Part shown: positions 10,353-19,342 of the stretch, piece after piece
Layout: every line of letters starts with the position of its first letter
Position numbering within the stretch: position 1 is the stretch's first letter
From: Pseudomonas solani
Lineage (GTDB): Bacteria > Pseudomonadota > Gammaproteobacteria > Pseudomonadales > Pseudomonadaceae
Assembly (NCBI RefSeq): GCF_026072635.1
Contig: NZ_AP023081.1
Location: 466,501-530,500, forward strand
Length of the DNA: 64,000 nt
Direction: 5' to 3'
The notes under the pieces: model-generated
The model's database searches: none
Seen by the model: only the letters and a program-made list of their open reading frames with translations
Told to the model about the DNA's origin: nothing
Made by a program: the position numbers and the translations under genes

Positions 10353-10757
10353 TCAGAGCGTGATGGCGGTGGCCGGATAGAACAGCACATTGAGCCCGAA
10401 GAGGATCATCCAGAAGCCGATCTCCAGCGTCTCGGTGATCGGCTGGATGCGCCGGATCGCGCCATACACATGCACCCCGAACATCAGCGTGAACACCAGG
10501 AACAGCAGGTCGAACGCATAGCTGTAGCCGGTCCCCGTGGTGACGGCACGCAGCATGGCCAGCTCGATGATCAGGATGAACGCCCCCAGGCAGCGGCCGA
10601 AGTAGATCGCCAGGTGCTGGTGCTCCGGAATCCTCCAGCGCATGAGCCGGGCCCAGGCGATGGGGGCCACGAAGATGGGCAGGGCGAAGAACAGCGTCGT
10701 CACGGTCATCAGCGTGGCGAGGTATTCCCGGCTGTATGGCGCGTAGTAACCAAGCAT
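10353..10757 (-). CDS. Four-helix membrane protein of unknown function
   Basis: A 134-residue hydrophobic protein with four probable membrane segments, at about residues 18-37, 54-73, 81-100 and 111-130. The loops are short and carry Arg-rich cytoplasmic turns (WARLMRWR, AIRRIQP). I do not recognise the family. The ATG at 10757 is chosen over the GTG one codon earlier because AAGGAG lies 7 nt upstream. It stands alone and is convergent with the BRO-N gene. The 260 bp upstream (10758-11024) show no gene or clear element. Confidence 0.6.
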   Translation of the reverse strand: MLGYYAPYSREYLATLMTVTTLFFALPIFVAPIAWARLMRWRIPEHQHLAIYFGRCLGAFILIIELAMLRAVTTGTGYSYAFDLLFLVFTLMFGVHVYGAIRRIQPITETLEIGFWMILFGLNVLFYPATAITL

Positions 10758-11024
10758 CACAGAACTCCTTGTTCCGTTGCCGCAGTGGGCATCGTTATTG
10801 TTTTAAGGCGCGTCTTGCCGGCGGAAGAATCGGGATGCCGGGTGCGGCGGGTCAAGGAGTTCGCGGGATGGCAGTACCAAGGAAGGTGACGGGGGCAAGA
10901 GGGATGACGACCTAAGTCGCAACGCGCCCGAGGCACCTTCGCCCCTGCCCAGCGCCCCGGCTGATGACGTGCCCATCGCCGCTTCGTACTATCCCGCTCC
11001 CCGATTCATCGCCAAGGAATGCAT

Positions 11025-11348
11025 GTGGAAAACAGGACCCGGCGTTGGCCGAAAATACTCGCGCTCAGCCTGATGACCGCCACGCTTCTGGCTGCCTGGC
11101 TCACCACCGGCGTCTACAAGACGCGCTTCGCCGAGGACAACCGCCTGGTCTTCTTCATCAAGCAGCAGCCCTCCTTCCGGGTGGCATTCGTGAACCCCTT
11201 CGCCACCGATGCCGACAGCAAGCCCCTCAGCCGGCTGAGCGCGCAGGAGCGGCAGGAGGTGATCGACTACTGCCGGTATCGCCTGGGGATCGCAACGGAA
11301 TTGAAGACGCAGGACGAGCTCGACAACTGCGAAGGGGCATCGCCGTAA
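11025..11348 (+). CDS. Small single-pass membrane or exported protein, unknown
   Basis: About 107 residues with a basic N-terminus (NRTRRWPK), one hydrophobic segment at about residues 10-28 and a soluble remainder rich in charged residues. It may be membrane-anchored or carry an uncleaved signal. AAGGA ends directly at the ATG at 11019, leaving no spacing there, but lies 6 nt before the GTG at 11025, so the GTG is preferred. No family was recognised. The 270 bp that follow (11349-11621) hold no recognisable gene. Confidence 0.55.
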   Translation: MENRTRRWPKILALSLMTATLLAAWLTTGVYKTRFAEDNRLVFFIKQQPSFRVAFVNPFATDADSKPLSRLSAQERQEVIDYCRYRLGIATELKTQDELDNCEGASP

Positions 11349-11621
11349 TCGACCGGGCTCAGCGCCCTCTACCAGCTGCCGGCCAGGCACACCGTCAGGC
11401 CGGCAGACGCCCCGCTCGAAACTTACGGAATTTCCCCACAGGGCAACGACCTTGTCTGCCGCCGCCCCTCGCCAATACCGTTCAGCCAGTCCGGTGCGCC
11501 CACAGGCAGGCCGGACGGCCGCAGTGACCGGCCATGTCCTACCCATAACAAGGCGGCACAGTGCGACCCGTTCGACGGTCAGGCGACCAGCGAGCGGGGC
11601 CAGAGCCGAGCAGGAGGAAAC

Positions 11622-13322
11622 ATGGAACTCGCCTTCGATCGCTACCCCCAGCAGCCCCACGGTGGAACCCTGGTCAACCAGGTGGTGCCCGCCGACCGGG
11701 TACGGGCAGAAATAGCGCGCTCCCGCGCATTGCCGTCGATCCGCATCGACCTGGAGGCGGTGATCACCATCGAGATGATCACCACCGGCGTGCTCTCGCC
11801 CAACAAGGGCTTCATGAACCAGGCCGACTACCTGTCGGTGCTGGGCAGTGGCCGGCTGGCCAACGGCGTGGTGTGGCCGGTGCCGCTGAGCTTCGCGCCG
11901 GTGGGCGAACGCAACCGCGAGGTGATCGCCGCCCTGGCGGTGGGCGATGAAGTGGCCCTGATCGACGAGCGCAACGAGCCGGTGGCCATCCTCGCCATCG
12001 ACGACATCTTCGATTACGACAAGGAAGAACGCGCCCGGCAGCTGTTCGGCACCACCGACCGCAACCACCCCGGCGTGGACGCCATCCACCGGCGCATGGG
12101 CGACGTGGCCCTGGGCGGCCCGCTGCAGCTGCTGCAACGGGTCGACTGGGGCCCCTTCGAATCGTTGCGCCTGGAGCCCCGGGACACCTGGAAGCGCTTC
12201 TACGAGGAACGCGGCTTCCGCTCCGTGGCCGGCTTCATCACCGGCGCCAACCCGCTGCACCGCGGCCACGAGTACATCCACCGCAACGCCCTGGAAGGCA
12301 TCGACGGCCTGCTGCTGCAACCGCTGGTGGAAATGGCCAAGCGTGAATACGTGCGCCACGAGTACCGCATGCAGGCCTACCGCAACGTGCTGGAGACCTA
12401 CTACCCGAAGGACCGCGCCATGCTCTCGCCGCTGCGGGTCACCTACATCTTCGCCGGCCCCCGGGAAACGGTGCTGCACGCCCTGATCATGAAGAACTAC
12501 GGCTGCACCCACGCGCTGATCGGCCGCGACCACGCAGGGATCGGCAGCTACTACGACAAGTACGCCAGCCACAGCATCTTCGACCAGTTCACCCCGGACG
12601 AGCTGGGCATCGAGGTGCGCCTGTTCCACGAGGTGTTCTACTGCGTGCGCTGCGCCAGCCACGCCACGACCGAAACCTGCCCCCACGACGAGCGCTACCG
12701 GCTGAACATTTCCGGCACCGGCATCCGCGAGATGCTGCGCCACGGCCTGGTGCCGCCCAAGGAGGTGGTGCGCCCGGAGTCGGCCCTGGCGGCCATGCAG
12801 GGCATCCAGCCCAAGGGGCTGGGGGACGACGGCGAAGGCACCCTGCCCGTGGCCAAGGTGATCCAGAGCCTGTTCCCCTTCTACACCCGCTTCACCCGCC
12901 TGGGCGGCGCACCGCGCCAGCAGCCCCTGGAAGCGGACGCCCTCACCGTGCGCGACCTGGAGCTGGCCTGCCACCAGGCGCGCACCCACACAGGCGATGT
13001 CTACGACGGCGTCTACCGCGAGTACACCGCCCTGCTGGACCACAACCGCAGCCTGCAGCCGGCCTGGGTGGAGGACGCGCGCGACGCCCTGCACCGGCAG
13101 CAGCGGCGCCTGCTCGATGACCTGGACGAGAAATTCAGCCAGGCGCCGGAGCTCGCCTCCGATGAGTTCATGTACCAGGGCCAGGCGGAAGTGCAGCAGG
13201 AACTGAGCGCCGCCCGTGCGCTGCTCGACGACATCCCGGCGGCGGTGGACGCCAACCGCCTGGCCAACCGCACCTGGAACAGCCTGCCCTACCCCCGCTA
13301 TCGCGGCGCCGACGACGCCTGA
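11622..13322 (+). CDS. ATP-sulfurylase-like nucleotidyltransferase with altered QxRN motif and C-terminal extension
   Basis: A 566-residue protein of the Sat (sulfate adenylyltransferase) superfamily. It keeps the PUA-like N-terminal part, the nucleotide-binding HxxH (H213, H216 in NPLHRGHE), GRDHAG (301-306), the ISGT motif and a likely zinc site (C341, C344, C353, H355) like that of prokaryotic Sat. The substrate motif QxRN that precedes HxxH is replaced by T207-G208-A209-N210, removing both the Gln and the sulfate-binding Arg. About 160 residues after the Sat fold form a helical, charged extension with no Walker A, so it is not an APS kinase. Pseudomonads normally make APS with CysD/CysN, so this enzyme may use another substrate. 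Its start has AGGAGG upstream. A 12-bp hairpin follows the stop. Confidence 0.75.
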   Translation: MELAFDRYPQQPHGGTLVNQVVPADRVRAEIARSRALPSIRIDLEAVITIEMITTGVLSPNKGFMNQADYLSVLGSGRLANGVVWPVPLSFAPVGERNREVIAALAVGDEVALIDERNEPVAILAIDDIFDYDKEERARQLFGTTDRNHPGVDAIHRRMGDVALGGPLQLLQRVDWGPFESLRLEPRDTWKRFYEERGFRSVAGFITGANPLHRGHEYIHRNALEGIDGLLLQPLVEMAKREYVRHEYRMQAYRNVLETYYPKDRAMLSPLRVTYIFAGPRETVLHALIMKNYGCTHALIGRDHAGIGSYYDKYASHSIFDQFTPDELGIEVRLFHEVFYCVRCASHATTETCPHDERYRLNISGTGIREMLRHGLVPPKEVVRPESALAAMQGIQPKGLGDDGEGTLPVAKVIQSLFPFYTRFTRLGGAPRQQPLEADALTVRDLELACHQARTHTGDVYDGVYREYTALLDHNRSLQPAWVEDARDALHRQQRRLLDDLDEKFSQAPELASDEFMYQGQAEVQQELSAARALLDDIPAAVDANRLANRTWNSLPYPRYRGADDA

Positions 13323-13329
13323 ACCCACA

Positions 13330-13363
13330 CCCCACGGCAGCGCTGCCCATGGCTGCCGTGGGG
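13330..13363 (+). terminator. Terminator-like hairpin after the Sat-like gene
   Basis: CCCCACGGCAGC and GCTGCCGTGGGG form a perfect 12-bp stem with a 10-nt loop, 7 bp after the stop codon. No T-run follows, so termination strength is uncertain. Confidence 0.6.
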
Positions 13364-13491
13364 ACCTTGGGCCAACGTCCCCCTCCGTTCGAAAAAAATT
13401 GTCGAGTCCTGCATCCATAACGATTCCTGGCGGGTAGTACAGATGGGCAGCCCGAATCTGCCTCTTCGATTACCTATCAGGAGATCGCCCC

Positions 13492-14022
13492 ATGAACGTA
13501 AAACCTGCCAGTGGCCTGCTCAGCGGCCTCGTCCTGTGCCTCGCCCTGCAAAGCCTCAATGCCCAGGCGGCCGTGCCCGACGCCGTGAAGGTGCCCGATG
13601 GCCACAAGGTCCTGCTCGAAACCGTCGGCGTGGGCGAAATCACCTACGAATGCCGCGACAAGGCAGGTGCGCCAGGCCAGACCGAGTGGTTCTTCGTCGG
13701 CCCCAAGGCCGTGCTCAATGACCGGGCCGGAAAACCGGTAGGGGACTACTTCGGGCCGCCGGCCACCTGGCAGGCCCGTGACGGGTCGAAGATCACCGGC
13801 ACGCAGGTGGCCGTCGCGCCGGCCGGCACGGGCGATATCCCGTACCAGTTGGTCAAGGCCAACCCCGCCGAGGGCAAGGGCGCCATGAGCGGCGTCAGCT
13901 TCGTGCAGCGCCTGGCGACCCGGGGTGGCGTCGCGCCCAGCGATACCTGCGCCGCCGAGAACAAGGGGCAGCGGCAGGTCGTCAAGTACCAGGCCGACTA
14001 CCTATTCTGGGGGGCCAACTGA
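13492..14022 (+). CDS. Secreted DUF3455 family protein
   Basis: A 176-residue protein with a signal peptide (residues 1-27, ending AQA|AVP) and the features of DUF3455: an early ECR cysteine, a WFFVGPKAVL strand, GDYFGPPATW, SKITGTQVA and a late cysteine (DTCAA) before YQADYLFW. The two cysteines could form a periplasmic disulfide. The function is unknown. It has a good ribosome-binding site (AGGAGAT) and is followed 90 bp later by an ECF sigma factor and its anti-sigma gene, so it is probably co-expressed with or controlled by them. Confidence 0.85.
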   Translation: MNVKPASGLLSGLVLCLALQSLNAQAAVPDAVKVPDGHKVLLETVGVGEITYECRDKAGAPGQTEWFFVGPKAVLNDRAGKPVGDYFGPPATWQARDGSKITGTQVAVAPAGTGDIPYQLVKANPAEGKGAMSGVSFVQRLATRGGVAPSDTCAAENKGQRQVVKYQADYLFWGAN

Positions 14023-14111
14023 GCTCGCCCGGGCAGGCGCGAGGCGAGCCGTCGGCTACGCTCAACGACACACCCCGGCCAGGCGGGCCGGGGCACCCTC
14101 GAGCGCAGAAA

Positions 14112-14660
14112 GTGGATCAACCTGCCAGCACCTTCGATTACCAGAGCCACCTCGCCGCCTGCGCCCGAGGTGAGCGGCCGGCCTTGCAGGCGCTCTACGA
14201 TCAGGAAGGTGCGCGCCTGCTCGGCGTGGCCCGGCGCATCGTGCGGGACGACGCCCTGGCCGAAGACATCGTGCACGATGCCTTCATCCGTATCTGGACG
14301 CGCGCTGCCAGCTTCGACCCGGCGCGTGGCTCCGCGCGCGGCTGGATCTACAGCATCACGCGGAACCTGGCGCTGAACCATATCCGCGATGGTGCCCGGG
14401 AGGCGCCCCTGGATGATGCAGGTGCGGCGGTGCTGCACGCGCAGGTGGCGGAGGTGGACGACAGCCTGGCGGCGCACGGTTCAGCCAGAATTCATCAATG
14501 CCTGGAGCAGCTGGAGCCGGCGCGGCGGCGCTGCATCCTGCATGCCTACGTCGACGGCTGCACGCATGCCGAAATCGCCGCCCTGCTCGGCGCGCCGCTA
14601 GGCACGGTCAAGGCGTGGATCAAGCGCAGCCTGGCGTCACTGCGGGAGTGCATGGGATGA
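14112..14660 (+). CDS. ECF RNA polymerase sigma factor (SigK/RskA-linked type)
   Basis: A 182-residue extracytoplasmic-function sigma factor. Region 2 spans about residues 25-95 (ALYDQEGARLLGVARRIVRDDALAEDIVHDAFIRIW, then GWIYSITRNLALNHIR) and region 4 about 122-178 (LEPARRRCILHAYVDGCTHAEIAALLGAPLGTVKAWIKRSL, a helix-turn-helix). The start is GTG at 14112. The stop overlaps the ATG of the anti-sigma gene as ATGA, so the two are translationally coupled. The signal it responds to is not visible. Confidence 0.93.
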   Translation: MDQPASTFDYQSHLAACARGERPALQALYDQEGARLLGVARRIVRDDALAEDIVHDAFIRIWTRAASFDPARGSARGWIYSITRNLALNHIRDGAREAPLDDAGAAVLHAQVAEVDDSLAAHGSARIHQCLEQLEPARRRCILHAYVDGCTHAEIAALLGAPLGTVKAWIKRSLASLRECMG

Positions 14661-15367
14661 ACACCGAGCACAATGGCACCGGCCCCGAAGACCTGGACAC
14701 CCTCGCCGGGGAATATGTACTGGGCAGCCTGCCGGCCAGCCAATGGCATGCCGTGCATGAGCGCCTCAAACACGACGCCGATCTGCGTTCAGCCGTGGCT
14801 GCCTGGGAAAACCGTCTGCTGGAGCTGACCGCGACCGTCGAGCCGAAAACCCCCAGCCCACGCCTGTGGAGCCGGGTATCCCGCACCCTGGACGCGCAAC
14901 TCGATGGCGACGCCAAGGCACCGCGGCAGGTGGCCGTCCCCTGGCATCGGCGCTTGGGCGTATGGCGGGGCCTGGCGGGCGCCGGGCTGGCCGCAAGCCT
15001 GGTGCTGGCGACGATGCTGCTGACCACCAGCGCACCGCGCATCACCTACATGGTGGTGTTGGTGGCCCCCACCGACCAGACCCCCGGCTGGGTGGTGCAG
15101 GCCAGCGACAGCCGCCGGGTCCAACTGATCCCCCTCGGGCATGGCGAGGTTCCGGGCGACAAAGTGCTGCAGTTCTGGACCAAGGCGGAGGGCTGGCAAG
15201 CGCCGGTATCCCTCGGCTTGGTCAAGCCTGGCGCGCAACTCAGCGTCCCCCTCGACCAATTGCCGCCGCTGGAGCCGAGCCAGTTGTTCGAGCTGACCCT
15301 GGAAAACCCGGGGGCTCCACCACGGGCCGGCCGATGGGGCCCGTTCAATTCATTGGCCGGGCGGTGA
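14657..15367 (+). CDS. Anti-sigma factor, RskA family
   Basis: A 236-residue inner-membrane anti-sigma factor. The N-terminal cytoplasmic part has the typical LDTLAGEYVLGSLPA motif that binds the sigma factor. A single membrane helix lies at about residues 102-122 (GLAGAGLAASLVLATMLL). The periplasmic part is the RskA domain (YMVVLVAPTDQTPGWVVQA ... LQFWTKAEGW). It should hold the sigma factor encoded immediately upstream until an envelope signal releases it. The family usually acts through regulated proteolysis; that is knowledge of relatives, not visible here. Confidence 0.9.
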   Translation: MNTEHNGTGPEDLDTLAGEYVLGSLPASQWHAVHERLKHDADLRSAVAAWENRLLELTATVEPKTPSPRLWSRVSRTLDAQLDGDAKAPRQVAVPWHRRLGVWRGLAGAGLAASLVLATMLLTTSAPRITYMVVLVAPTDQTPGWVVQASDSRRVQLIPLGHGEVPGDKVLQFWTKAEGWQAPVSLGLVKPGAQLSVPLDQLPPLEPSQLFELTLENPGAPPRAGRWGPFNSLAGR

Positions 15368-15512
15368 AGGTCATCTAGCAGATTCAACCCTCTGTAAAAT
15401 GAGCAGCTCACGACCCGGGCGGCACTCGTGAACTCCTTCGTCACCGATGCCGCCAGCAAGAGATGCGTTGTCTTCCAGCTGCTCCGTCGTGCCCTAGCCG
15501 CGTGAATCGCCC

Positions 15513-15968
15513 CTACTTTCTCGCCAGGAACACCGCCAGCGCCGCAAAACGCCTGCGTGCCTCCCAGGCAAACAGGCGGTTGGCCAATGGGTCGAGCAGC
15601 ACGCCCAGCCAACGCGGCCGCAGCGTCAGGCTGAAGCTGTAGATGAGCTCGGAGTGCCCCGCTTCGATATCGCGGTGGCGCATCGACGCCGCCCACGACT
15701 CGAACAGCCCCGTCGGCGCCACCAGCATGGCTGCCGCCACCTTGCCCGGCTGGTAGTTCACGAAGCGGGTACGCATCGCCAACAGGCGCTTCCAGCCTTT
15801 GCCCCGATTGAAGGAAACCGCGTCGATGGAGGGGTGGCTGTCACCCGTTTCCATATGCGCAACCGACAGCAGCGTGTCCCACTGCAACCGCACACGATGG
15901 TTATGGAAGGCTTCGAAGGTGGCGTCGGCGGAGGCCGGCATGACCAGGGTGAATCGGTGGGTGCTCAT
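15513..15968 (-). CDS. SRPBCC/START-like domain protein
   Basis: A 151-residue protein of the SRPBCC fold (polyketide cyclase/START-like), seen in FTLVMPASADATFEAFHNHRVRLQWD at the N-terminus and the alternating strands that follow. These proteins bind hydrophobic ligands in a deep cavity; the ligand here is unknown. It lies 39 bp downstream of the ABC exporter gene on the same strand and could be the last gene of the radical SAM operon, but it may be independent. The 145 bp between its end and the anti-sigma gene show nothing notable. Confidence 0.75.
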   Translation of the reverse strand: MSTHRFTLVMPASADATFEAFHNHRVRLQWDTLLSVAHMETGDSHPSIDAVSFNRGKGWKRLLAMRTRFVNYQPGKVAAAMLVAPTGLFESWAASMRHRDIEAGHSELIYSFSLTLRPRWLGVLLDPLANRLFAWEARRRFAALAVFLARK

Positions 15969-16007
15969 GAAACTTGCGCCAGGAGAAATCTAGCGGCGAA
16001 GAGTAGT

Positions 16008-17753
16008 TCAAGAAACGGCGTGAGCATCAGCCTGCACCGTGCATTCCTGCATTCGCTGAAGTACATCCTGAACTCGCGCATCCTGCTCTAACTCGCTCCA
16101 GCTTCCGCTAGCAACGATTTCTCCACCGTCGACGACTAGAACGCGGTCGAAGCGGGGCAATGCCTGCATATCGTGTGTCACGCAAATCAATGCCATGCCC
16201 GTGAAACGCTCGAACAACAAATCCCATACCTGCCGGGCTGAAACGGTATCCAGCGAAGCCGTGGGCTCATCGAACAGATTGAAAGCCCCGGGCCTCATGA
16301 GCACACGCAGCAATGACAAACGCTTCATCTCGCCCCCGGACAGATTCGTCCCCTGGTTCTGCACCTTGAATCCGTCCAGTTCGGCAGCGAGACGCATCAA
16401 ACCCATCCGCCGCAAATAGTCCCTGAGTAGCGTTTGATCGTGCGGCTGGCCAAAGAGCACGCCCTCCATCAACTCCCCGCTCAACAAGGCTGGCGACTGC
16501 GGGCAGTAGCGCAGCAATGAGAATTGCCGTTCGGCACCCGGCCCTCCCTGATGCCCTGCCCCGATGCGAAGACAACTCCGTGACTCGCGCACGATGCCGG
16601 CCAGTACCTCGAGCAAGGTCGTCTTGCCCGCACCGCTGCTGCCGATGATGGCAACGCTTTCATCACTCGCCAGCGAAAGGGGCTCCGTCAGTTGCAGCAG
16701 GCGGGCCCCCGCTCGAAGCACCCGCAATGGCTCCAGAACCAGGCGATCCGTATCGGGGCTGTCTTCAATCGAGGCCGCAACAGCCGTGAAGTCACTCAGG
16801 CCCAACACCTCCTGGAAGCGCTGCTGATCGGATGCGAACTGATCCGTGAAACGCTGAGCCTCTGCCATCGAGGCCACGCTGTTGAAGAAGGCGATAGCGA
16901 GGGTGAACATCGCCACCATCTCGCCAATCGACATGTACGGCTCACTTGAGCGTTGGTCCACGAAACCGAAGAACAGAATGCCCGCTGTGGACAGGCAGAT
17001 GAAAAGCGCTTTGGCAGCCCCCAGCAAGGACGCCGAAAAACCAATGCGGGTCGCAGCGGTTGCATAGCCCCGGTATGCCGCATCCAGCGACGCGAAAGCC
17101 GACTCTGGTACTCCCTCGCACTTGATGGCCTTGGCGACACCGAAGGTCTGGGCGAAGGTCGATGCGACCTCGTCTTCCTGGTCGTTCAACGCGTCGATGT
17201 GAACACGCCGCCAACGGATGATCCGATGGTTCAGGTACAGGTACCCGGCGGCGCCAACCAGTACGGAAAGAAACACCCAGGCGCCTCCGTAGACCAGCAG
17301 TACGACGCTGACGATCAGTGTTTCCACCGCCAGGGGAAGGCCAGAGAGCAGGATGAAGGACAGCAGACGCTCATGGGCATTTACACCGCGGTCGACGGTG
17401 CTGATCAAGTTGCCTAGGCGCATTGCCGAGAAGGCTTCGAACTCCTTCCCCATGACACAACGCGCCCAGTGCAACGAGCTTTCGCAAACGCATTCCTGAA
17501 CCAGCCGGGAAAGATGAAGCGATTGGATCGGCATGACAACCACCTGAACGCCCCCTGCAATACAAAAAGCCAGGAGCAGCAAAGGGACGCTTTGTGCAGA
17601 CGTTCCGTTGCCCGAAGCCAGGCCGTCGACGATATGGCCAAGCAACAGCGGCACCGCTATCGACGTGAGCTTCGCCAGCGTTACCAAGGCCAGCACAAGA
17701 GCGATTTTCCAGTAACGCGAAGAGAGCGCGCGGGTGATAGAAGCGTCAAGCAT
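16008..17753 (-). CDS. ABC transporter, fused permease and ATPase (export type)
   Basis: A 581-residue half-transporter: an N-terminal six-helix membrane domain (about 1-310) and a nucleotide-binding domain (about 335-570). The ATPase has Walker A GSSGAGKTT, signature LSGGEMKRL, Walker B FNLFDEPTA and the switch histidine in CVTHD. There is no N-terminal C39 peptidase domain, so any leader removal must be done elsewhere. It should act as a homodimer exporting a substrate from the cytoplasm. Its place 71 bp downstream of the PH-like gene in the radical SAM operon suggests export of a modified product or of a signal linked to it. Confidence 0.9.
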   Translation of the reverse strand: MLDASITRALSSRYWKIALVLALVTLAKLTSIAVPLLLGHIVDGLASGNGTSAQSVPLLLLAFCIAGGVQVVVMPIQSLHLSRLVQECVCESSLHWARCVMGKEFEAFSAMRLGNLISTVDRGVNAHERLLSFILLSGLPLAVETLIVSVVLLVYGGAWVFLSVLVGAAGYLYLNHRIIRWRRVHIDALNDQEDEVASTFAQTFGVAKAIKCEGVPESAFASLDAAYRGYATAATRIGFSASLLGAAKALFICLSTAGILFFGFVDQRSSEPYMSIGEMVAMFTLAIAFFNSVASMAEAQRFTDQFASDQQRFQEVLGLSDFTAVAASIEDSPDTDRLVLEPLRVLRAGARLLQLTEPLSLASDESVAIIGSSGAGKTTLLEVLAGIVRESRSCLRIGAGHQGGPGAERQFSLLRYCPQSPALLSGELMEGVLFGQPHDQTLLRDYLRRMGLMRLAAELDGFKVQNQGTNLSGGEMKRLSLLRVLMRPGAFNLFDEPTASLDTVSARQVWDLLFERFTGMALICVTHDMQALPRFDRVLVVDGGEIVASGSWSELEQDARVQDVLQRMQECTVQADAHAVS

Positions 17754-17824
17754 GGGTATTAGAGTCTCTTGCCAACAAGCGACGCCCTCAGCTCAGGACT
17801 GATAGGCGTCGCTTCCGTGGGCAG

Positions 17825-18307
17825 TCAGGAAGCAAGTGCTTTCAAGGAGGCGGCGACATCGCTGTCCACGCAGAGGACCGCAGCGCCCTTTTGCTGTATG
17901 CAGGCCTTCCGTTCGCCTGTGGTCAGGAAGAAAACCTTGCGCCCTTCAAGCCTGAACCAGCCCGCGCGAAAGCCATAAGTCGCGATGCCATTCAGCCGAA
18001 CACTGCTCTCCAACGCCTCCTTGTTTGCCGGTAGAACCCTGAGCCCCTCGACTGGCCACGAAGCGCTGTAGAACCCCGACCGCACATGAAGTGCTCCTTC
18101 ATTCACATACACCTTGCCCCCCGCCTGGAAGACCAGGTACCCCTGCAGCAACGAGTAGAGAACGCCCCCCACCAGAACACTCTTCAAGCTGATGCTCTTG
18201 CTGATCAATAGATCTGCACCGAGCATCACCGCCACTGGCAATACTGCGATCAGCAGGCTGTTCAACAGCATTGATTTGAAACTGAGAGAAACCGTTACCA
18301 CGTCCAT
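17825..18307 (-). CDS. Membrane protein with PH-like domain
   Basis: A 160-residue protein with two N-terminal membrane segments (about 12-31 and 41-60) followed by a small beta-rich domain resembling bacterial PH domains (VYVNEGALHVRSGFYSASWPVEGLRVLP). Its start codon directly follows the stop codon of the Tat-signal protein gene with no gap, so the two are tightly coupled. It has no catalytic motif; an accessory or scaffold role in the cluster is inference. Confidence 0.65.
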   Translation of the reverse strand: MDVVTVSLSFKSMLLNSLLIAVLPVAVMLGADLLISKSISLKSVLVGGVLYSLLQGYLVFQAGGKVYVNEGALHVRSGFYSASWPVEGLRVLPANKEALESSVRLNGIATYGFRAGWFRLEGRKVFFLTTGERKACIQQKGAAVLCVDSDVAASLKALAS

Positions 18308-19342
18308 TCAGATACCTGCCATTCGATAGGTGATGCCACATAAAAGATCGAGAGCTTGCTTCCTCCCGACCCTGGGCAAACTGATCACTCCAAGTTCATG
18401 TGCCGCATAGGCGCAGGCGATCACTTCTTTCCTGACCTGCCTACGCAAGCCCTGCGATAACAGCCTGCTATTGCCACTCGCCTGTGCTAAGCGCACGGCA
18501 GCGCTATCCACATCAAGCATCTGCCCGGGCTGAACACCATGGCATCCTCCACCACAGCTACTGCCCCCACCCCCACCAGTGCGAACAGCAACGTTGACGA
18601 CAACACTGAGCTGAACCGCAAGGTTCACCCCGATCGCAACGTTGACAGCTGCTACCACGTACGTCGCAACGCCGACTGCAACCACAGCGATGGCAACGGC
18701 TCCCACGGCGGCACGGGCCACAGGTGCATCAAGGGATCGCCGCTGCAACGAGCTACTTCCATCTTCTGGGGTAAGGATCGCCTTCAGCTTCTGAAGATCA
18801 CTGGCATATTCACTCTCCAGCATCTGCTCAGGCACCGATCGGGTCAGAAGCCCTTTCAGGTCTTCAGGATCGGACTCCAGCAGGTCGTTCACTCGCTGGC
18901 GAATCTTGGAGGACGCAGCAAAAATCCCCATTTCATTGAGCCTGCCGAGGTAGCGGGGATAGTCCCCGTCCTTACTGGCTGCGCGAACAATTGGATCCTG
19001 GCTGGCCAGCAGCAACTGCTCCTCAACGGAGCGAGGGGCGATCAGTTGCTCCGATATGCCCATTCGTTCAAGGAGCGCACTTCGGCTCGAGTAGAACTCG
19101 CTGGCCAGCGCTGCATCCTTGCTCACTGCGGACCAGAGACGGGTGAAATCCACTACATCCTCCCAGACACCGAGAGGCACTTCCCCTCTGGACATAAGCA
19201 ATCGCAATCTATTGTCGCCGCCCGAATCTCTGGCGATTATCGAGCCTGGAGTGCCATACAAACGATTACTGGCTTTAACTTCTGGAAGGGTGAGAGCAAC
19301 ACTTCCCAATGCTGCACCCTTCATGAAATCTCTACGACGCAT
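18308..19342 (-). CDS. Tat-signal protein with alternating Val/Ala/Asn tract and Gly/Cys patch (candidate radical SAM substrate)
   Basis: A 344-residue protein of no family I recognise. It begins with a twin-arginine signal (RRRDFMKGAALGSVALTLP). A helical, charged region (about 45-205) is followed by a long small-hydrophobic tract (208-254) that in its second half alternates Val/Ala/Leu with Asn/Gly/Gln (VNVAIGVNLAVQL, then VVVNVAV). Next come GGGGG-SSC-GGGC (256-267) and a C-terminal helical part with C310 and C335. The alternation recalls beta-helical peptide cores such as the polytheonamides, where radical SAM enzymes epimerise every second residue; this is only a resemblance. The gene overlaps the radical SAM gene by 11 bp, so it is the natural candidate substrate. 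It could instead be an exported structural or metal-binding protein. Confidence 0.6.
   Translation of the reverse strand: MRRRDFMKGAALGSVALTLPEVKASNRLYGTPGSIIARDSGGDNRLRLLMSRGEVPLGVWEDVVDFTRLWSAVSKDAALASEFYSSRSALLERMGISEQLIAPRSVEEQLLLASQDPIVRAASKDGDYPRYLGRLNEMGIFAASSKIRQRVNDLLESDPEDLKGLLTRSVPEQMLESEYASDLQKLKAILTPEDGSSSLQRRSLDAPVARAAVGAVAIAVVAVGVATYVVAAVNVAIGVNLAVQLSVVVNVAVRTGGGGGSSCGGGCHGVQPGQMLDVDSAAVRLAQASGNSRLLSQGLRRQVRKEVIACAYAAHELGVISLPRVGRKQALDLLCGITYRMAGI

Noticed and set aside
10989..13418. Long minus-strand frame opposite the Sat-like gene
   Set aside because: It has the composition of an antisense shadow; the plus-strand frame carries recognisable catalytic motifs.
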